Both the position numbers and the translations under genes were made by a program. Source: Streptomyces sp. SAI-135 (lineage in GTDB: Bacteria; Actinomycetota; Actinomycetes; Streptomycetales; Streptomycetaceae). Taken from it: DNA of 64,000 nucleotides. Below are positions 24,912 to 34,574 of the stretch, one piece after another (the first letter of the stretch is position 1; the number at the start of each line of letters is the position of its first letter). The DNA lies in NCBI RefSeq assembly GCF_029893805.1, contig NZ_JARXYP010000002.1, positions 7,254,001 to 7,318,000 on the forward strand. Direction: 5' to 3'. A model generated the notes under the pieces. The model did not search any database. It worked only from the letters and a program-made list of their open reading frames with translations, and had not been told where the DNA came from.

Positions 24912-27409
24912 CCCCTGGCCCCGCCGACGAGGTCCGCCGAGCCCTGCGGGAGGCACGGGAGCGGGCGGCACGGGAGACGACCGACGGTCCGAGCGGTGGG
25001 GGAGCGCGGGAGGACAGCGACGCTCCGACGGTGGGCGAGGCGGGTGGTGGTCCGGCGGGGCAGACCGGTGCTGCCGGGACAGGGAGCGCGACAGGAAGTG
25101 CGGGGAGCCTCGCGGCCGAGGGGGACGGCGACGTGGCGGCACCGCAGCCCGGGGACTCCTCGGTGACCGAGGCGCAGCGTTCCCTGGCTGAGGGCCCCGC
25201 GGGGGAGAGCAAGCATCCCCCGGCGGCGCAGGACGCGGCGCGTCACGGGGCCGAGGAGGCCTGGAGCCCTGCGGCGCAGGAAGAGGGGCGCCTCGCGGGC
25301 CCCGAAGAAGGCGACTCCACGGCGCCGGATGCGGGCTCGGAAGAGGACCGCGCGTCCGCTGAGGGCGCGCGACATCAGTGGAGCGCGGCGAGTACGCCGG
25401 GCAGGGCGTCCGAGGGCGCCGCGTCCGACCCCGCCGCGGCCGAGCCCCGGCCGGGGGACGTTGCTCGTGCCGCCCTGCGGGAAGCTGTCGCGGCGCGACG
25501 TGCCGCGCTCGCGGACGGTGCCACGGACCGGCCCCGGACGGACGCCGGTGACGCTGCCTCCGGCTCCGGCTCCGGCTCCGGCGGTCCCGTGCAGTCCGGT
25601 TCTCACGCAGCCCAGCCGGACGTTGCCGCTGCCCGCCCCGACTCGATCGCGCTCCCCACTGCCGCGGCCGACACCACGGAGCCGGACCCGAACCCGGACC
25701 CGGACCCGGATCGCCGCGCCGAGACGACACGACGGGACGTGGACGCCTCCGACACCGCACCCACCGAGCGTCCCGGCGCCCGCCCCGCGGACGCGGCACG
25801 CGAAGCGCTGCGGGCGGCCCGCAAGAGGCGGGCGGACACCGAGGCCGCAGAAGCCGAAGCCGCACGCGCACGCCGGTCGCGCAGGGCCACCCCGAGCGCG
25901 TCCCGAGAGCGGGGCCGGGACCGGAGCAGGACACCGGGTCCAGCTGCCGCCGTCCGGGCGCGTGACGTACGGGAGTTGCTGGCCGACGCCTTCCGCATGC
26001 CCGACGACATGACCCGGGAAGGGGAGGAGCACGGCGTCGAGCGCGAGGACAACAGCCTCACGCGGCAAGGAAGTTCCCTCCAGGAGACCCACCCTCCCGA
26101 GGACATCGCCCCGCACACCCCCGCGGCCCCCCGCCACCCCCACTCCATGGCCGCCCCCACCCGGGACAACGACCTGCGCCGCACCTTCCCCGCCTTCCCT
26201 CCCCACGCCTCCGAGGACGCCCGGTTCGCGGCCACGTGGTGGGGCAATGCCTGGGTCACCGCGCTGGAGGAGGGCGCGCTCGACGCCAAGCGGCTTGCGC
26301 GGGGCCGTGGTTACGCCGAGCAGGGGCACGTGGACGCGATCACCGTGACACCCGGGCTCGTGCTCGCCTATGTGCAGGGCAGCCGGGCCCGGCCGTACCG
26401 CGTGCAGGTGCGGTTGCGGACGCTCGGGGACGCCGACTGGGACCGCTTCCTGGACCTCGCCGCCGACCGGACCGGACACATCGCCGCACTGCTCGACAAG
26501 GAGATGCCCCAGGCGCTGGCCGAGTGCGGAGTGCCGTTGCTCCCCGGCCCCGGGGACCTCGAACCGCAGTGCAGCTGCCCCGACCGCGGGCACCCCTGCA
26601 AACACGCCGCGGCCCTCTGCTACCAGACGGCACGTCTGCTCGACGCCGACCCCTTCGTCCTGCTCCTGCTGCGCGGCCGGGGCGAACGCGAACTCCTCGA
26701 CGCCCTCTCCCGCCTCAGCGCGGCGCGCGCGGCCCGGGCCGCCCAGGGACAGGAGCCGGCGCCGCTGCCCGGCGTACGGGCGGCCGAGGCCCTCGCGCCG
26801 CGCCGACTCCCGCCGCTCCCCGCGCCGTTGCCCCTCCCCGCGCACCCCGAGCAGCCTCCGGCCTACCCCGCGTCCCCGGGCGGTCCCGATCCCTTCGCCC
26901 TGGACCAGCTGGCCACCGACGCCGCGGCCCGCGCCCACGCCCTGCTCGGCACCGGCCGCGACCCGGTCGGCGAACTCACCCTCTGGCAGGACGCGGTCCG
27001 CCTGGCCGCCGCCCGCCCCGGCTCCGGCCTCACCGCCGGCACCCGCTCCCTCTACGCGTCCCTCGCCGCGGCCACCGACCGCACCCCGGCCGACCTGGCC
27101 CGCGCGGTCGCCGCCTGGAGACAGGGCGGCCTCGAAGGACTCGCCGTCCTCGAAGAACCCTGGGACCCACCGGCCGGCCGTTTCGACCGCGCCCGCCCCC
27201 TGCTCCTCGCCGCCGACCTTCCCGCCTTCCGCCCCTGGCGCAACCACCTCACCCACCCCCGCGGCCACATCCAGCTCCGGCTGGGGCGCGACGGCCTGTG
27301 GTACGCCTACGAGTCCGAACCGGGCCACGACGACTGGTGGCCGCGCGGCACCCCTGACCTGGACCCGGTCGGCGCCCTCACGGGCCTCGGCGCACCGACC
27401 GGCCTCTGA
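24908..27409 (+). CDS. SWIM zinc-finger protein with long low-complexity N-terminus
   Basis: 833 aa, ATGA overlap with the helicase gene. From about residue 410 the conserved part begins (RFAATWWGNAWVTALEE, LARGRGYAEQGHV); the SWIM motif CSCPDRGHPCKHAAALCY lies at about 555-570 and should bind zinc and nucleic acid or protein. Residues 1-370 are disordered and rich in Ala, Arg, Glu and Gly, with three copies of an ALREAR-type helical motif (about 4-24, 178-203, 291-312), a Gly-Ser run (near 218-226) and an Asp-Pro run (near 258-268). Most likely it partners the SNF2 helicase in DNA repair or chromosome remodelling (inference). Confidence 0.88.
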   Translation: MTPGPADEVRRALREARERAARETTDGPSGGGAREDSDAPTVGEAGGGPAGQTGAAGTGSATGSAGSLAAEGDGDVAAPQPGDSSVTEAQRSLAEGPAGESKHPPAAQDAARHGAEEAWSPAAQEEGRLAGPEEGDSTAPDAGSEEDRASAEGARHQWSAASTPGRASEGAASDPAAAEPRPGDVARAALREAVAARRAALADGATDRPRTDAGDAASGSGSGSGGPVQSGSHAAQPDVAAARPDSIALPTAAADTTEPDPNPDPDPDRRAETTRRDVDASDTAPTERPGARPADAAREALRAARKRRADTEAAEAEAARARRSRRATPSASRERGRDRSRTPGPAAAVRARDVRELLADAFRMPDDMTREGEEHGVEREDNSLTRQGSSLQETHPPEDIAPHTPAAPRHPHSMAAPTRDNDLRRTFPAFPPHASEDARFAATWWGNAWVTALEEGALDAKRLARGRGYAEQGHVDAITVTPGLVLAYVQGSRARPYRVQVRLRTLGDADWDRFLDLAADRTGHIAALLDKEMPQALAECGVPLLPGPGDLEPQCSCPDRGHPCKHAAALCYQTARLLDADPFVLLLLRGRGERELLDALSRLSAARAARAAQGQEPAPLPGVRAAEALAPRRLPPLPAPLPLPAHPEQPPAYPASPGGPDPFALDQLATDAAARAHALLGTGRDPVGELTLWQDAVRLAAARPGSGLTAGTRSLYASLAAATDRTPADLARAVAAWRQGGLEGLAVLEEPWDPPAGRFDRARPLLLAADLPAFRPWRNHLTHPRGHIQLRLGRDGLWYAYESEPGHDDWWPRGTPDLDPVGALTGLGAPTGL

Positions 27410-27544
27410 CCCGACAGACCCGGCCCGACCGGAGCCGCCCCGGTGAAGGCCGTGTGAGAGTTCGCCGGTGATGTTCGGTAGCCGAGTGTGAGGAGTGGGG
27501 GCCAAGGGTCCGAAGCGTCGGAAAAGACGGTTAGCGTGGGGGCC

Positions 27545-28843
27545 GTGAGTGAGACGCAGACCCCCGCCCTCCAGTACCGCTTCGACGGCCCGGAAGACGC
27601 CCCCGTCCTCATCCTGGGGCCGTCGCTCGGGACCACGTGGCACATGTGGGACCGCCAGGTCCCCGAACTGGTCAAGCAGTGGCGTGTCTTCCGGTTCGAC
27701 CTGCCGGGGCACGGCGGCGCGCCCGCCTACCCCGCTGGCTCCGTCGGCGACCTCGCCGACCGGCTGCTCGCCACGCTCGACCGGTTCGGGGTGCAGCGCT
27801 TCGGCTACACGGGCTGCGCGCTCGGCGGCGCGGTCGGCATGGAGCTGGCGCTGCGCCACCCGGAGCGGCTCGCCTCGCTCGCGCTGATCGCCGCCTCGCC
27901 CCGCTTCGGCACGGCCGACGAGTTCCGGCAGCGCGGCGTGATCGTACGGACGAACGGGCTCGACCCCATCGCCCGTACCTCGCCCGACCGCTGGTTCACC
28001 TCCGGGTTCGCCGCCGCCCAGCCCGCGATCACCGAGTGGGCCGTGCAGATGGTGCGCACGACCGATCCCGGCTGCTACATCGCGGCCTGCGAGGCGCTCG
28101 CCGCGTTCGACGTGCGGGCCGACCTCGCGAGCGTCGGGGTGCCGACGCTGGTGCTCGTCGGCTCCGACGACCAGGTCACCGGCCCCGCGGAGGCCCGCAC
28201 CCTGGTCGCGGGCATCCCGGACGCCCGGCTCGCCGTCGTGCCCGGCGCCTCCCATCTGGTGCCGGTCGAGCAGCCCGCCGCCGTCACCGACCTCCTGGTC
28301 AGACACTTCTCCACCGCCTGGCAGCCCGCCTTCGACTCCAGCACCGGCCAGACGGCGATCCCCACGGCCCCCGTCACGCCGGTCCTCACGTCAGCGCCGC
28401 CGCACCCGGTGCCGATCGCCGAGATCGCCCCGGCCGCCCCGGACCCCCAGGCGACGGGCCGTGCCGACCCCTACGACACCGGCATCAAGGTGCGCCGCGA
28501 GGTGCTCGGCGACGCGCACGTCGACCGGGTACTGGGGCAGGCCGACGACTTCTCGGGCGACTTCCAGGAACTCCTGACCCGCTACGCCTGGGGCGAGATC
28601 TGGGACCGGCCCGGACTCGACCGCCGGTCCCGCAGCATCGCCACCCTCACCGCGCTGGTCGCGGGCGGGCACCTGGACGAGCTCGCCGCCCACACCCGGG
28701 CCGCCCTGCGCAACGGCCTCACCCCCTCCGAGATCAAGGAAGTGCTGCTCCAGGCCGCGGTGTACTGCGGTGTCCCGGCGGCCAGCAGCGCGTTCAAGGT
28801 GGCCCAGCAGGTCATCCGCGAGGAGACCACGCCCAGCGAGTGA
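27545..28843 (+). CDS. alpha/beta-hydrolase fused to carboxymuconolactone decarboxylase (PcaDC-like)
   Basis: 432 aa, GTG start. Residues 1-265 resemble 3-oxoadipate enol-lactonase (LILGPSLGTTWHMWDRQV, FRFDLPGHGG, LVGSDDQVTGP, PGASHLVPVEQP); a Pro/Ala-rich linker (about 266-305) leads to a carboxymuconolactone-decarboxylase domain (YDTGIKVRREVLGDAHVDRV, YAWGEIWDRPGLDRRSRSI, HTRAALRNGLTPSEIKEVL). The fusion is typical of the protocatechuate branch of the beta-ketoadipate pathway. However, the nucleophile elbow reads GCALGG, with Ala92 where Ser is expected, and no other pca genes are nearby, so the hydrolase half may be inactive or altered. Confidence 0.82.
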   Translation: MSETQTPALQYRFDGPEDAPVLILGPSLGTTWHMWDRQVPELVKQWRVFRFDLPGHGGAPAYPAGSVGDLADRLLATLDRFGVQRFGYTGCALGGAVGMELALRHPERLASLALIAASPRFGTADEFRQRGVIVRTNGLDPIARTSPDRWFTSGFAAAQPAITEWAVQMVRTTDPGCYIAACEALAAFDVRADLASVGVPTLVLVGSDDQVTGPAEARTLVAGIPDARLAVVPGASHLVPVEQPAAVTDLLVRHFSTAWQPAFDSSTGQTAIPTAPVTPVLTSAPPHPVPIAEIAPAAPDPQATGRADPYDTGIKVRREVLGDAHVDRVLGQADDFSGDFQELLTRYAWGEIWDRPGLDRRSRSIATLTALVAGGHLDELAAHTRAALRNGLTPSEIKEVLLQAAVYCGVPAASSAFKVAQQVIREETTPSE

Positions 28844-28916
28844 TCGTCCGAGGCGGGTGGCGAGAGCACCAGCCTGGGCTGCCCGTCCGTGCGGGACGCG
28901 GGGCAGGATGGACCCC

Positions 28917-29552
28917 ATGAAGCTCACCAAGATGTCGCACGCCTGCGTCCGCCTGGAGAAGGACGGACGGACGCTCGTCCTCGACCCGGGGGCGTTCAGC
29001 GAGGAGCACGCCGCCCTCGGCGCCGACGCGATCCTCGTGACCCACGAACACCCCGACCACTTCAGCGAGGAACGGCTGCGGGCGGCCCTGGACGCCAACC
29101 CGGCCGCCGAGATCTGGACGCTGAAGTCGGTCGCCGAGAAGATCGGGGCGGCCTTCCCGGGCCGGGTGCACACCGTCGGCCACGGCGACACCTTCACCGC
29201 CGCCGGGTTCGACGTCCAGGTCCACGGCGAACTGCACGCCGTGATCCACCCGGACATCCCGCGCATCACCAATGTCGGCTACCTGATCGACGGCGGCACG
29301 GTCTTCCACCCCGGCGACGCCCTCACCGTCCCCGACCACGCCGTCGAGACGCTGATGCTGCCCGTCATGGCCCCCTGGAGCAAGATCTCCGAGGTCATCG
29401 ACTACGTCCGTGAGGTCAAGCCGCAGCGCGCCTACGACATCCACGACGCCCTTCTCACGGACCTCGCCCGCCCGGTCTACGACAACCAGATCGGCGCCCT
29501 CGGCGGCGCGGAGCACCTGCGGCTGAAGCCGGGGGAGAGCACCGCGCTCTGA
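28917..29552 (+). CDS. MBL-fold metallo-hydrolase
   Basis: 211 aa. The zinc motif is VTHEHPDHF (HxHxDH) near residue 42; VGYLIDGGTVFHPGDAL supplies the bridging Asp; KPQRAYDIHDALL provides the last His. The short single-domain form with KMSHACVRLEKDGRTLVLDPG at the N-terminus resembles UlaG-like hydrolases. The substrate is unknown. The ATG at 28917 is chosen because AGGA lies eight bases upstream; an ATG at 28908 is also in frame. Confidence 0.85.
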   Translation: MKLTKMSHACVRLEKDGRTLVLDPGAFSEEHAALGADAILVTHEHPDHFSEERLRAALDANPAAEIWTLKSVAEKIGAAFPGRVHTVGHGDTFTAAGFDVQVHGELHAVIHPDIPRITNVGYLIDGGTVFHPGDALTVPDHAVETLMLPVMAPWSKISEVIDYVREVKPQRAYDIHDALLTDLARPVYDNQIGALGGAEHLRLKPGESTAL

Positions 29553-29582
29553 GTGTCAGTGCCGCCCGGTAGGTTGTGAGGC

Positions 29583-30362
29583 ATGCGCATCGCGACCTGG
29601 AACGTCAACTCGATCACCGCCCGTCTCCCGAGGCTGCTGGCCTGGCTGGAGAGCACCGGCACCGACGTGCTGTGCCTCCAGGAGGCCAAGGTCGCCGAGG
29701 AGCAGTTCCCGTTCGACCAGCTCCGCGAGGCGGGCTACGAAGCAGCGGTGAACGCGACCGGGCGGTGGAACGGCGTGGCGGTGATCTCCCGCGTGGGCAT
29801 CGAGGACGTCGTCAAGGGCCTGCCCGGAGACCCCGGATACGACGGCGCCCCGGAGCCCCGCGCCATCTCCGCGACCTGCGGCCCGGTCCGCGTCTGGTCG
29901 GTCTACGTGCCCAACGGCCGCGAGGTCGACCACCCGCACTACGCCTACAAGCTCCAGTGGTTCGAGGCCCTCAAGGCAGCGGTCGCCGGTGACGCGGCCG
30001 GCAGCCGCCCCTTCGCGGTCCTGGGTGACTACAACGTGGCGCCGACGGACGACGACGTCTACGACGTGGCCGCCTTCGAGGGCCTCACCCACGTCACCCC
30101 GGCCGAGCGCGCCGCCCTCGCCGCCCTGCGCGAGGCGGGCCTGTCGGACGTGGTCCCGCGGCCCCTGAAGTACGACCACCCGTTCACGTACTGGGACTAC
30201 CGCCAGCTGTGCTTCCCCAAGAACCGCGGCATGCGCATCGACCTGGTCTACGGCAACGAACCCTTCGCGAAGGCCGTCACCGACGCCTACGTCGACCGTG
30301 AGGAGCGCAAGGGCAAGGGCGCGTCCGACCACGCGCCGGTGGTCGTCGACCTGGACGCCTAG
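29583..30362 (+). CDS. xth: exodeoxyribonuclease III
   Basis: 259 aa, full length. An AP-endonuclease/3'-exonuclease of base excision repair. Motifs of the EEP fold: RIATWNVNSI, LCLQEAKV (metal Glu), VYVPNGR, LGDYNVAPTDDDVYD (catalytic Asp/Asn), RGMRIDLVYG and GASDHAPVVVDL (final Asp-His). It lies 30 bp after the MBL-fold gene. TAGGTT seven bases before the ATG suggests that a short-leader or leaderless transcript is possible. Confidence 0.93.
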   Translation: MRIATWNVNSITARLPRLLAWLESTGTDVLCLQEAKVAEEQFPFDQLREAGYEAAVNATGRWNGVAVISRVGIEDVVKGLPGDPGYDGAPEPRAISATCGPVRVWSVYVPNGREVDHPHYAYKLQWFEALKAAVAGDAAGSRPFAVLGDYNVAPTDDDVYDVAAFEGLTHVTPAERAALAALREAGLSDVVPRPLKYDHPFTYWDYRQLCFPKNRGMRIDLVYGNEPFAKAVTDAYVDREERKGKGASDHAPVVVDLDA

Positions 30363-30535
30363 ATCCCCGGTGCGGACCGCCGGCCGGCCCGCCTCCCGCT
30401 CACGGGGGACGAAAGCCGCATCGCGCCGTCAAGGAGACATCGGCGGCACGTCAAGGCGCCGTGCGTGAAGTCGGCCGGAAACCGCAGCCCGCGCGCCTGT
30501 GGTGCACGCGGCCGGGTGAGTGACACGCTGGGCGT

Positions 30536-30943
30536 ATGAAGATCCCTTTTCTGGGCGGCTGGAGTGAAAAACCAGGGACCCGCGACCCCGAGGGCATCGC
30601 CGAACTCCTCTCCGAGTGCGAGCTCCTGCGCTCCCATGCCTCCCGTTCGGGTGTCCGACTCGATGACACGGCGGCCTCGTTGGAGGCGCTGGACCAGTTG
30701 GTGCCGGGCTGGCGGGACGACGAGGAGATCCTGCTCTGGCTCGGCAACGACGCCGGGCTCTACCTGGGCACGGTCATCGTGCGGACCGTACCCGGGGCGG
30801 CCTGGGATCTGCGCTCGGACGGCCAGCCCGTGATCCGGCTGGAATCCGGCCGGGAGTTCGACGTCGTGGCCTCGGGACACGAGTGGGCCGCCAGCGGGGT
30901 GCCGGAGCTGTCCCAGCTCTACGCCGAGGTCGCCGAGGAGTGA
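30536..30943 (+). CDS. DUF6278-like protein
   Basis: 135 aa. The start MKIPFLGGWSEKPGTRDPEGIAELLSECELLRS and the core VRLDDTAASLEALDQLVPGWRDD...LWLGNDAGLYLGTVIVRTVPGAAW match a compact Streptomyces family of unknown function that I recall as DUF6278. No signal peptide or membrane segment; acidic, probably cytosolic. It is separated from the following ABC ATPase by 126 bp with its own leader. Confidence 0.75.
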   Translation: MKIPFLGGWSEKPGTRDPEGIAELLSECELLRSHASRSGVRLDDTAASLEALDQLVPGWRDDEEILLWLGNDAGLYLGTVIVRTVPGAAWDLRSDGQPVIRLESGREFDVVASGHEWAASGVPELSQLYAEVAEE

Positions 30944-31069
30944 AACCCTGGCCGTAAGCTCGGCGTAAATACGGCTTATGACCGGAAGGTGCGTGTCGTC
31001 CCGTATGTGCGATCTTGCCTCGATAGGTTGCGGCAACCACGACACAGCTGAGAGTGAGTAGGGCTGGGC

Positions 31070-31816
<747 letters not shown>

Positions 31817-31830
31817 GAGGGGCGACGGCC

Positions 31831-31941
31831 ATGTCCCCGAGCCTCGACTACGATGGTCCGCTCACCCCCGAGGTGACGGCGACCGAGCCGCCAGGGACCC
31901 TGCTGCCGGGTGGGGGTCCCCCCACGGCCCGTCAGCCGTAG
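31831..31941 (+). CDS. possible 36-aa ORF after the ABC ATPase
   Basis: ATG 14 bp after the ATPase stop with GAGAGGGG upstream; the product is polar and Pro/Gly-rich (MSPSLDYDGPLTPEV..., ending GPPTARQP). It could be the residual 5' end of a lost downstream transporter gene or a random frame reading into a hairpin. No family recognised. Confidence 0.3.
   Translation: MSPSLDYDGPLTPEVTATEPPGTLLPGGGPPTARQP
31910..31925. terminator. G/C hairpin downstream of the ABC ATPase
   Basis: GTGGGGG-TC-CCCCCAC, perfect 7-bp arms. This short element recurs in Streptomyces intergenic regions (from memory) and here lies between two convergent genes. The tight loop means some inner pairs must open. Confidence 0.5.
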
Positions 31942-31986
31942 GGGGCAGCAGTCACAGAGCCCTACCCGCCCGGCGCCGGCCGGAGA

Positions 31987-33552
31987 TCACTGCTCGCGCA
32001 GCGGAATCGACACGTACGACGGGTCGTTCGCCGGCGAGGAGAAGGTCAGCTGAGCGCCGGACGGGTTGTGCTCGATGTAGAGCGGGTCGACCGTGTCCAC
32101 CACCAGGGCCAGCCGGTGCCCTGCCGGGACGTCGTAGGCCGTGGAGAACAGCTCCAGGTCGACGTCGAACGGCTTGCCGGGCGTCCGCCCGTGGAAGGTG
32201 TACGGCGCGTGGGAGACCAGCTTGCCGAGGCCGAGCGGCCCCACGTCGTACAGATAGGCGACGAGGGTGCCGCTCTCCTTGGTGGGGGTGAGGGTGGTGT
32301 GCAACTTCGCGGTACCGCGCACCTGTTGGGCGCTCGGGTACTTCTCCGACTGCCACACGGCGGCCCAGCGGCGGGGGAGCAGGGGGATCGAGGCCACCGG
32401 GGGAGCCTGGGCCAGCTGGTCGAGGATGCTGGACAGGAAGACGATCCCGCCGTCAGCCTCTGAGTCGACGTTGGTGTGGATCGTGGTGGTGCCCGAGAGG
32501 GCGATCTTCTTCTGTGCCGCGCCCACGGACTTCCAGTCGGGGTAGCCCTCGTAGCCGCCCGTGGAACGGGACTTGAGCTGGACCGGCCGCTCACGGTCGA
32601 TGCCGTTGTCGGCACCCTTGAGGTAGTGGTCGAACCAGCGCCCGGTGTCGGTCCACACGTCGTTGGGCAGGCCGAACAGCCCGGTCAGCTCGGCGGTGGC
32701 GTGGTCGCCGGGGCGGAACTCCAGTCTCTTCGGGCCGGTCAGCTTCTCGTAGAAGTCCGCGTACTGGTTGGGCGCGAAGACCGTGTCGCCCCAGGCGTTG
32801 GCCATCATGACCGCGGCGCCGTTCTTGTTCAGTTGGTCCACGTATGTGGCGACCGAACGTTTCTTCCCCCAGTCGATCATCTCCTGTTCCTTCGACAGGT
32901 TCGACGCGTAGAAGTTGTCGAAGATCTGGCGGATCTCGGCGCTCTGGCGGCCGGTGACCAGGCTCGCCCCGTCCAGCAGGGCGCCGGCCTGGACGTGCTG
33001 GGTGCGGCCGGAGTAGATCGAGTCGATCAGGTCGGCCCAGCCGCTGAGGGCGGCAACGGCCCTGACACGCTTGTCCTTCGCGGCGGTGAGCAGGCTGATG
33101 CCGGCGCCGTACGAGACGCCCGCCATGCCGATGTGCCGGTCGTCCGCGGGGGTGTGGGCGAGGGCCCAGTCGATGACCTTGGAGGCGTCGGCGGTGTCGG
33201 GAGGCCCCGCGACTTCTATCTCCCCGCCCGACTGCCAGAACCCACGGACGTTGTAACTGACCACGACGTAACCGGAGTTCGCCAGCTTCTGGGCCTGGGC
33301 GAGGTACTCGACCTGGGGCAGGCCCCAGCTCGTGGGCAGGACGAGCAGCGGGTAGCGCCGCGAGCCGTCGGCTCCGGCGGGCGTGATGACGTTCGCCTTG
33401 AGGACGGTTCCGCCGTCCCCCACGATGTCTACGAAACGGACGGCGTCCGCCGCCTGGGCGGTGGGGGCGAGACCGAGGGCGCTTCCGGCGATCAGAGTCG
33501 CGGAGACGGCGCCCACGGTGGTCGTACGCAGGGCCTTGCGAGGGTGTCCCAC
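31987..33552 (-). CDS. secreted CocE/NonD-type alpha/beta-hydrolase (S15 family)
   Basis: 521 aa. Signal peptide 1-34 ending APTAQAA. The N-terminal catalytic domain has LLVLPTSWGLPQ, YNVRGFWQSGGE and the nucleophile elbow GVSYGAG with Ser147; NAWGDTVFAP and RPGDHATAEL provide the likely acid and His. The C-terminal jelly-roll typical of X-Pro dipeptidyl-peptidase/CocE enzymes spans about 350-521 (LYDVGPLGLGKLVS, DVPAGHRLALVVDTVDPLY). Predicted exported esterase or acyl-peptidase; the substrate is unknown. Confidence 0.85.
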   Translation of the reverse strand: MGHPRKALRTTTVGAVSATLIAGSALGLAPTAQAADAVRFVDIVGDGGTVLKANVITPAGADGSRRYPLLVLPTSWGLPQVEYLAQAQKLANSGYVVVSYNVRGFWQSGGEIEVAGPPDTADASKVIDWALAHTPADDRHIGMAGVSYGAGISLLTAAKDKRVRAVAALSGWADLIDSIYSGRTQHVQAGALLDGASLVTGRQSAEIRQIFDNFYASNLSKEQEMIDWGKKRSVATYVDQLNKNGAAVMMANAWGDTVFAPNQYADFYEKLTGPKRLEFRPGDHATAELTGLFGLPNDVWTDTGRWFDHYLKGADNGIDRERPVQLKSRSTGGYEGYPDWKSVGAAQKKIALSGTTTIHTNVDSEADGGIVFLSSILDQLAQAPPVASIPLLPRRWAAVWQSEKYPSAQQVRGTAKLHTTLTPTKESGTLVAYLYDVGPLGLGKLVSHAPYTFHGRTPGKPFDVDLELFSTAYDVPAGHRLALVVDTVDPLYIEHNPSGAQLTFSSPANDPSYVSIPLREQ

Positions 33553-33570
33553 GGGTCACTCCCTACTCGT

Positions 33571-33586
33571 GTCACTGCAAAGTGAC
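33571..33586. promoter_or_regulatory. dyad upstream of the S15-type hydrolase
   Basis: GTCACT-GCAA-AGTGAC, perfect 6-bp arms, 18-34 bases before the hydrolase ATG on the minus strand. Several GGTAAC/GTTACC elements follow within 60 bp (GACGGTAACC, GGAGGTAACCC, GTCGGTAAG, GAGTAAC). Candidate operator cluster; the regulator is unknown. Confidence 0.4.
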
Positions 33587-33668
33587 CCGACGGTAACCGC
33601 GACGCTTTACCGGAGGTAACCCGTCGGTAAGTTACGTGGGAGTAACGATTGTTGTGCTGTGAATCAAT

Positions 33669-34430
33669 TCAGGACGCACGGTGGGAGTTCCGTGGAGCCG
33701 CGGGCGTCGGCAGCGGCGTCTGGGCCGCGCGCGTCACGTCCGCGACCAGTTCGGCGACATCGGGGCCGTACGCCTGCGAGTTGACCACCTTCAGCAGCAG
33801 GACGAAGGAGTTGTCGCGGTACTTGCGGGACAACCGCTCGTGGTTGCGCGCCAGATAGCGGGTCGCGGCCTGGTTGGTGATGGCCGTCTGGCCGCAGAAC
33901 AGGAAGACGGGCCGGCTCTGACCGGGCTGTCCGGCGGTGAGGCGGGCGAGCAGGACGTACTCGGCCACCCCCTTCTCCAGAAGGTAGCGCTCGCTGCCTA
34001 TCTGGTACGTCATACGGACCGGGCCGGGCTCCGACGAGTCGACCTTCACCAGCACCCCGGGCAGCATCGCGGCGATGTGCGCCATCATGCGCCGGTTCGA
34101 CGTGGGACCGCCGACGCAGAACTCCGTGCGCTCCCCGAAACCCTGCCGGGCCGCGTCCTGGGTGATCACCTCGGCGTGTGCGCCGCAGTCCTTGATGAGG
34201 GCGGAGAGTTCGAGCAGCGCGAACACGTCGTAGCGGTGCACCGCGAGATCGGTGCTGCCCGCGTCCCGGTTCACGACCAGCAGCGATTCCGAGTTGTCCG
34301 GCAGCCCGAAGAACGCCTGCTTGCGGCGGAGCTTCCGCTTCCACAGGTAGGTCCGGGCGAGCCAGCCGAGCGCGGCGCTGATGCCCGCCGTCACCACACC
34401 CAGGACGATGTTGCGCACGTCGTCATTCAT
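33669..34430 (-). CDS. N-terminally membrane-anchored protein, function unknown
   Basis: 253 aa. A single hydrophobic helix near residues 6-24 (IVLGVVTAGISAALGWLA) is followed by a basic segment (LWKRKLRRKQAF), so the rest is probably cytoplasmic. The soluble domain contains SLLVVNRDAGSTDLAVHRYDVFALLELSALI and RPVFLFCGQTAITNQAATRYLARNHERLSRKY, an alternating alpha/beta pattern. I do not recognise the family. It is divergent from gamma-glutamyltransferase with a 144-bp gap. Confidence 0.75.
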   Translation of the reverse strand: MNDDVRNIVLGVVTAGISAALGWLARTYLWKRKLRRKQAFFGLPDNSESLLVVNRDAGSTDLAVHRYDVFALLELSALIKDCGAHAEVITQDAARQGFGERTEFCVGGPTSNRRMMAHIAAMLPGVLVKVDSSEPGPVRMTYQIGSERYLLEKGVAEYVLLARLTAGQPGQSRPVFLFCGQTAITNQAATRYLARNHERLSRKYRDNSFVLLLKVVNSQAYGPDVAELVADVTRAAQTPLPTPAAPRNSHRAS

Positions 34431-34574
34431 GTGCGCGCATGCTAGCGGGCCGACACCGTTGCTACGCACCGGTGTTCGAAGTGTGGCATTCGTATGACGC
34501 CTGACCCGATGAGGGCTGTCGGGGCCCCGGCGATGTGGTTACGCTGCGCGGACGGTCCTCGACTGGAGGTACGG

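Noticed and set aside
24716..28306. 1,196-codon open frame on the minus strand
   Set aside because: Antisense to the SWIM gene and the PcaDC-like gene; Gly/Arg/Ala-rich with no domain. Shadow frame.
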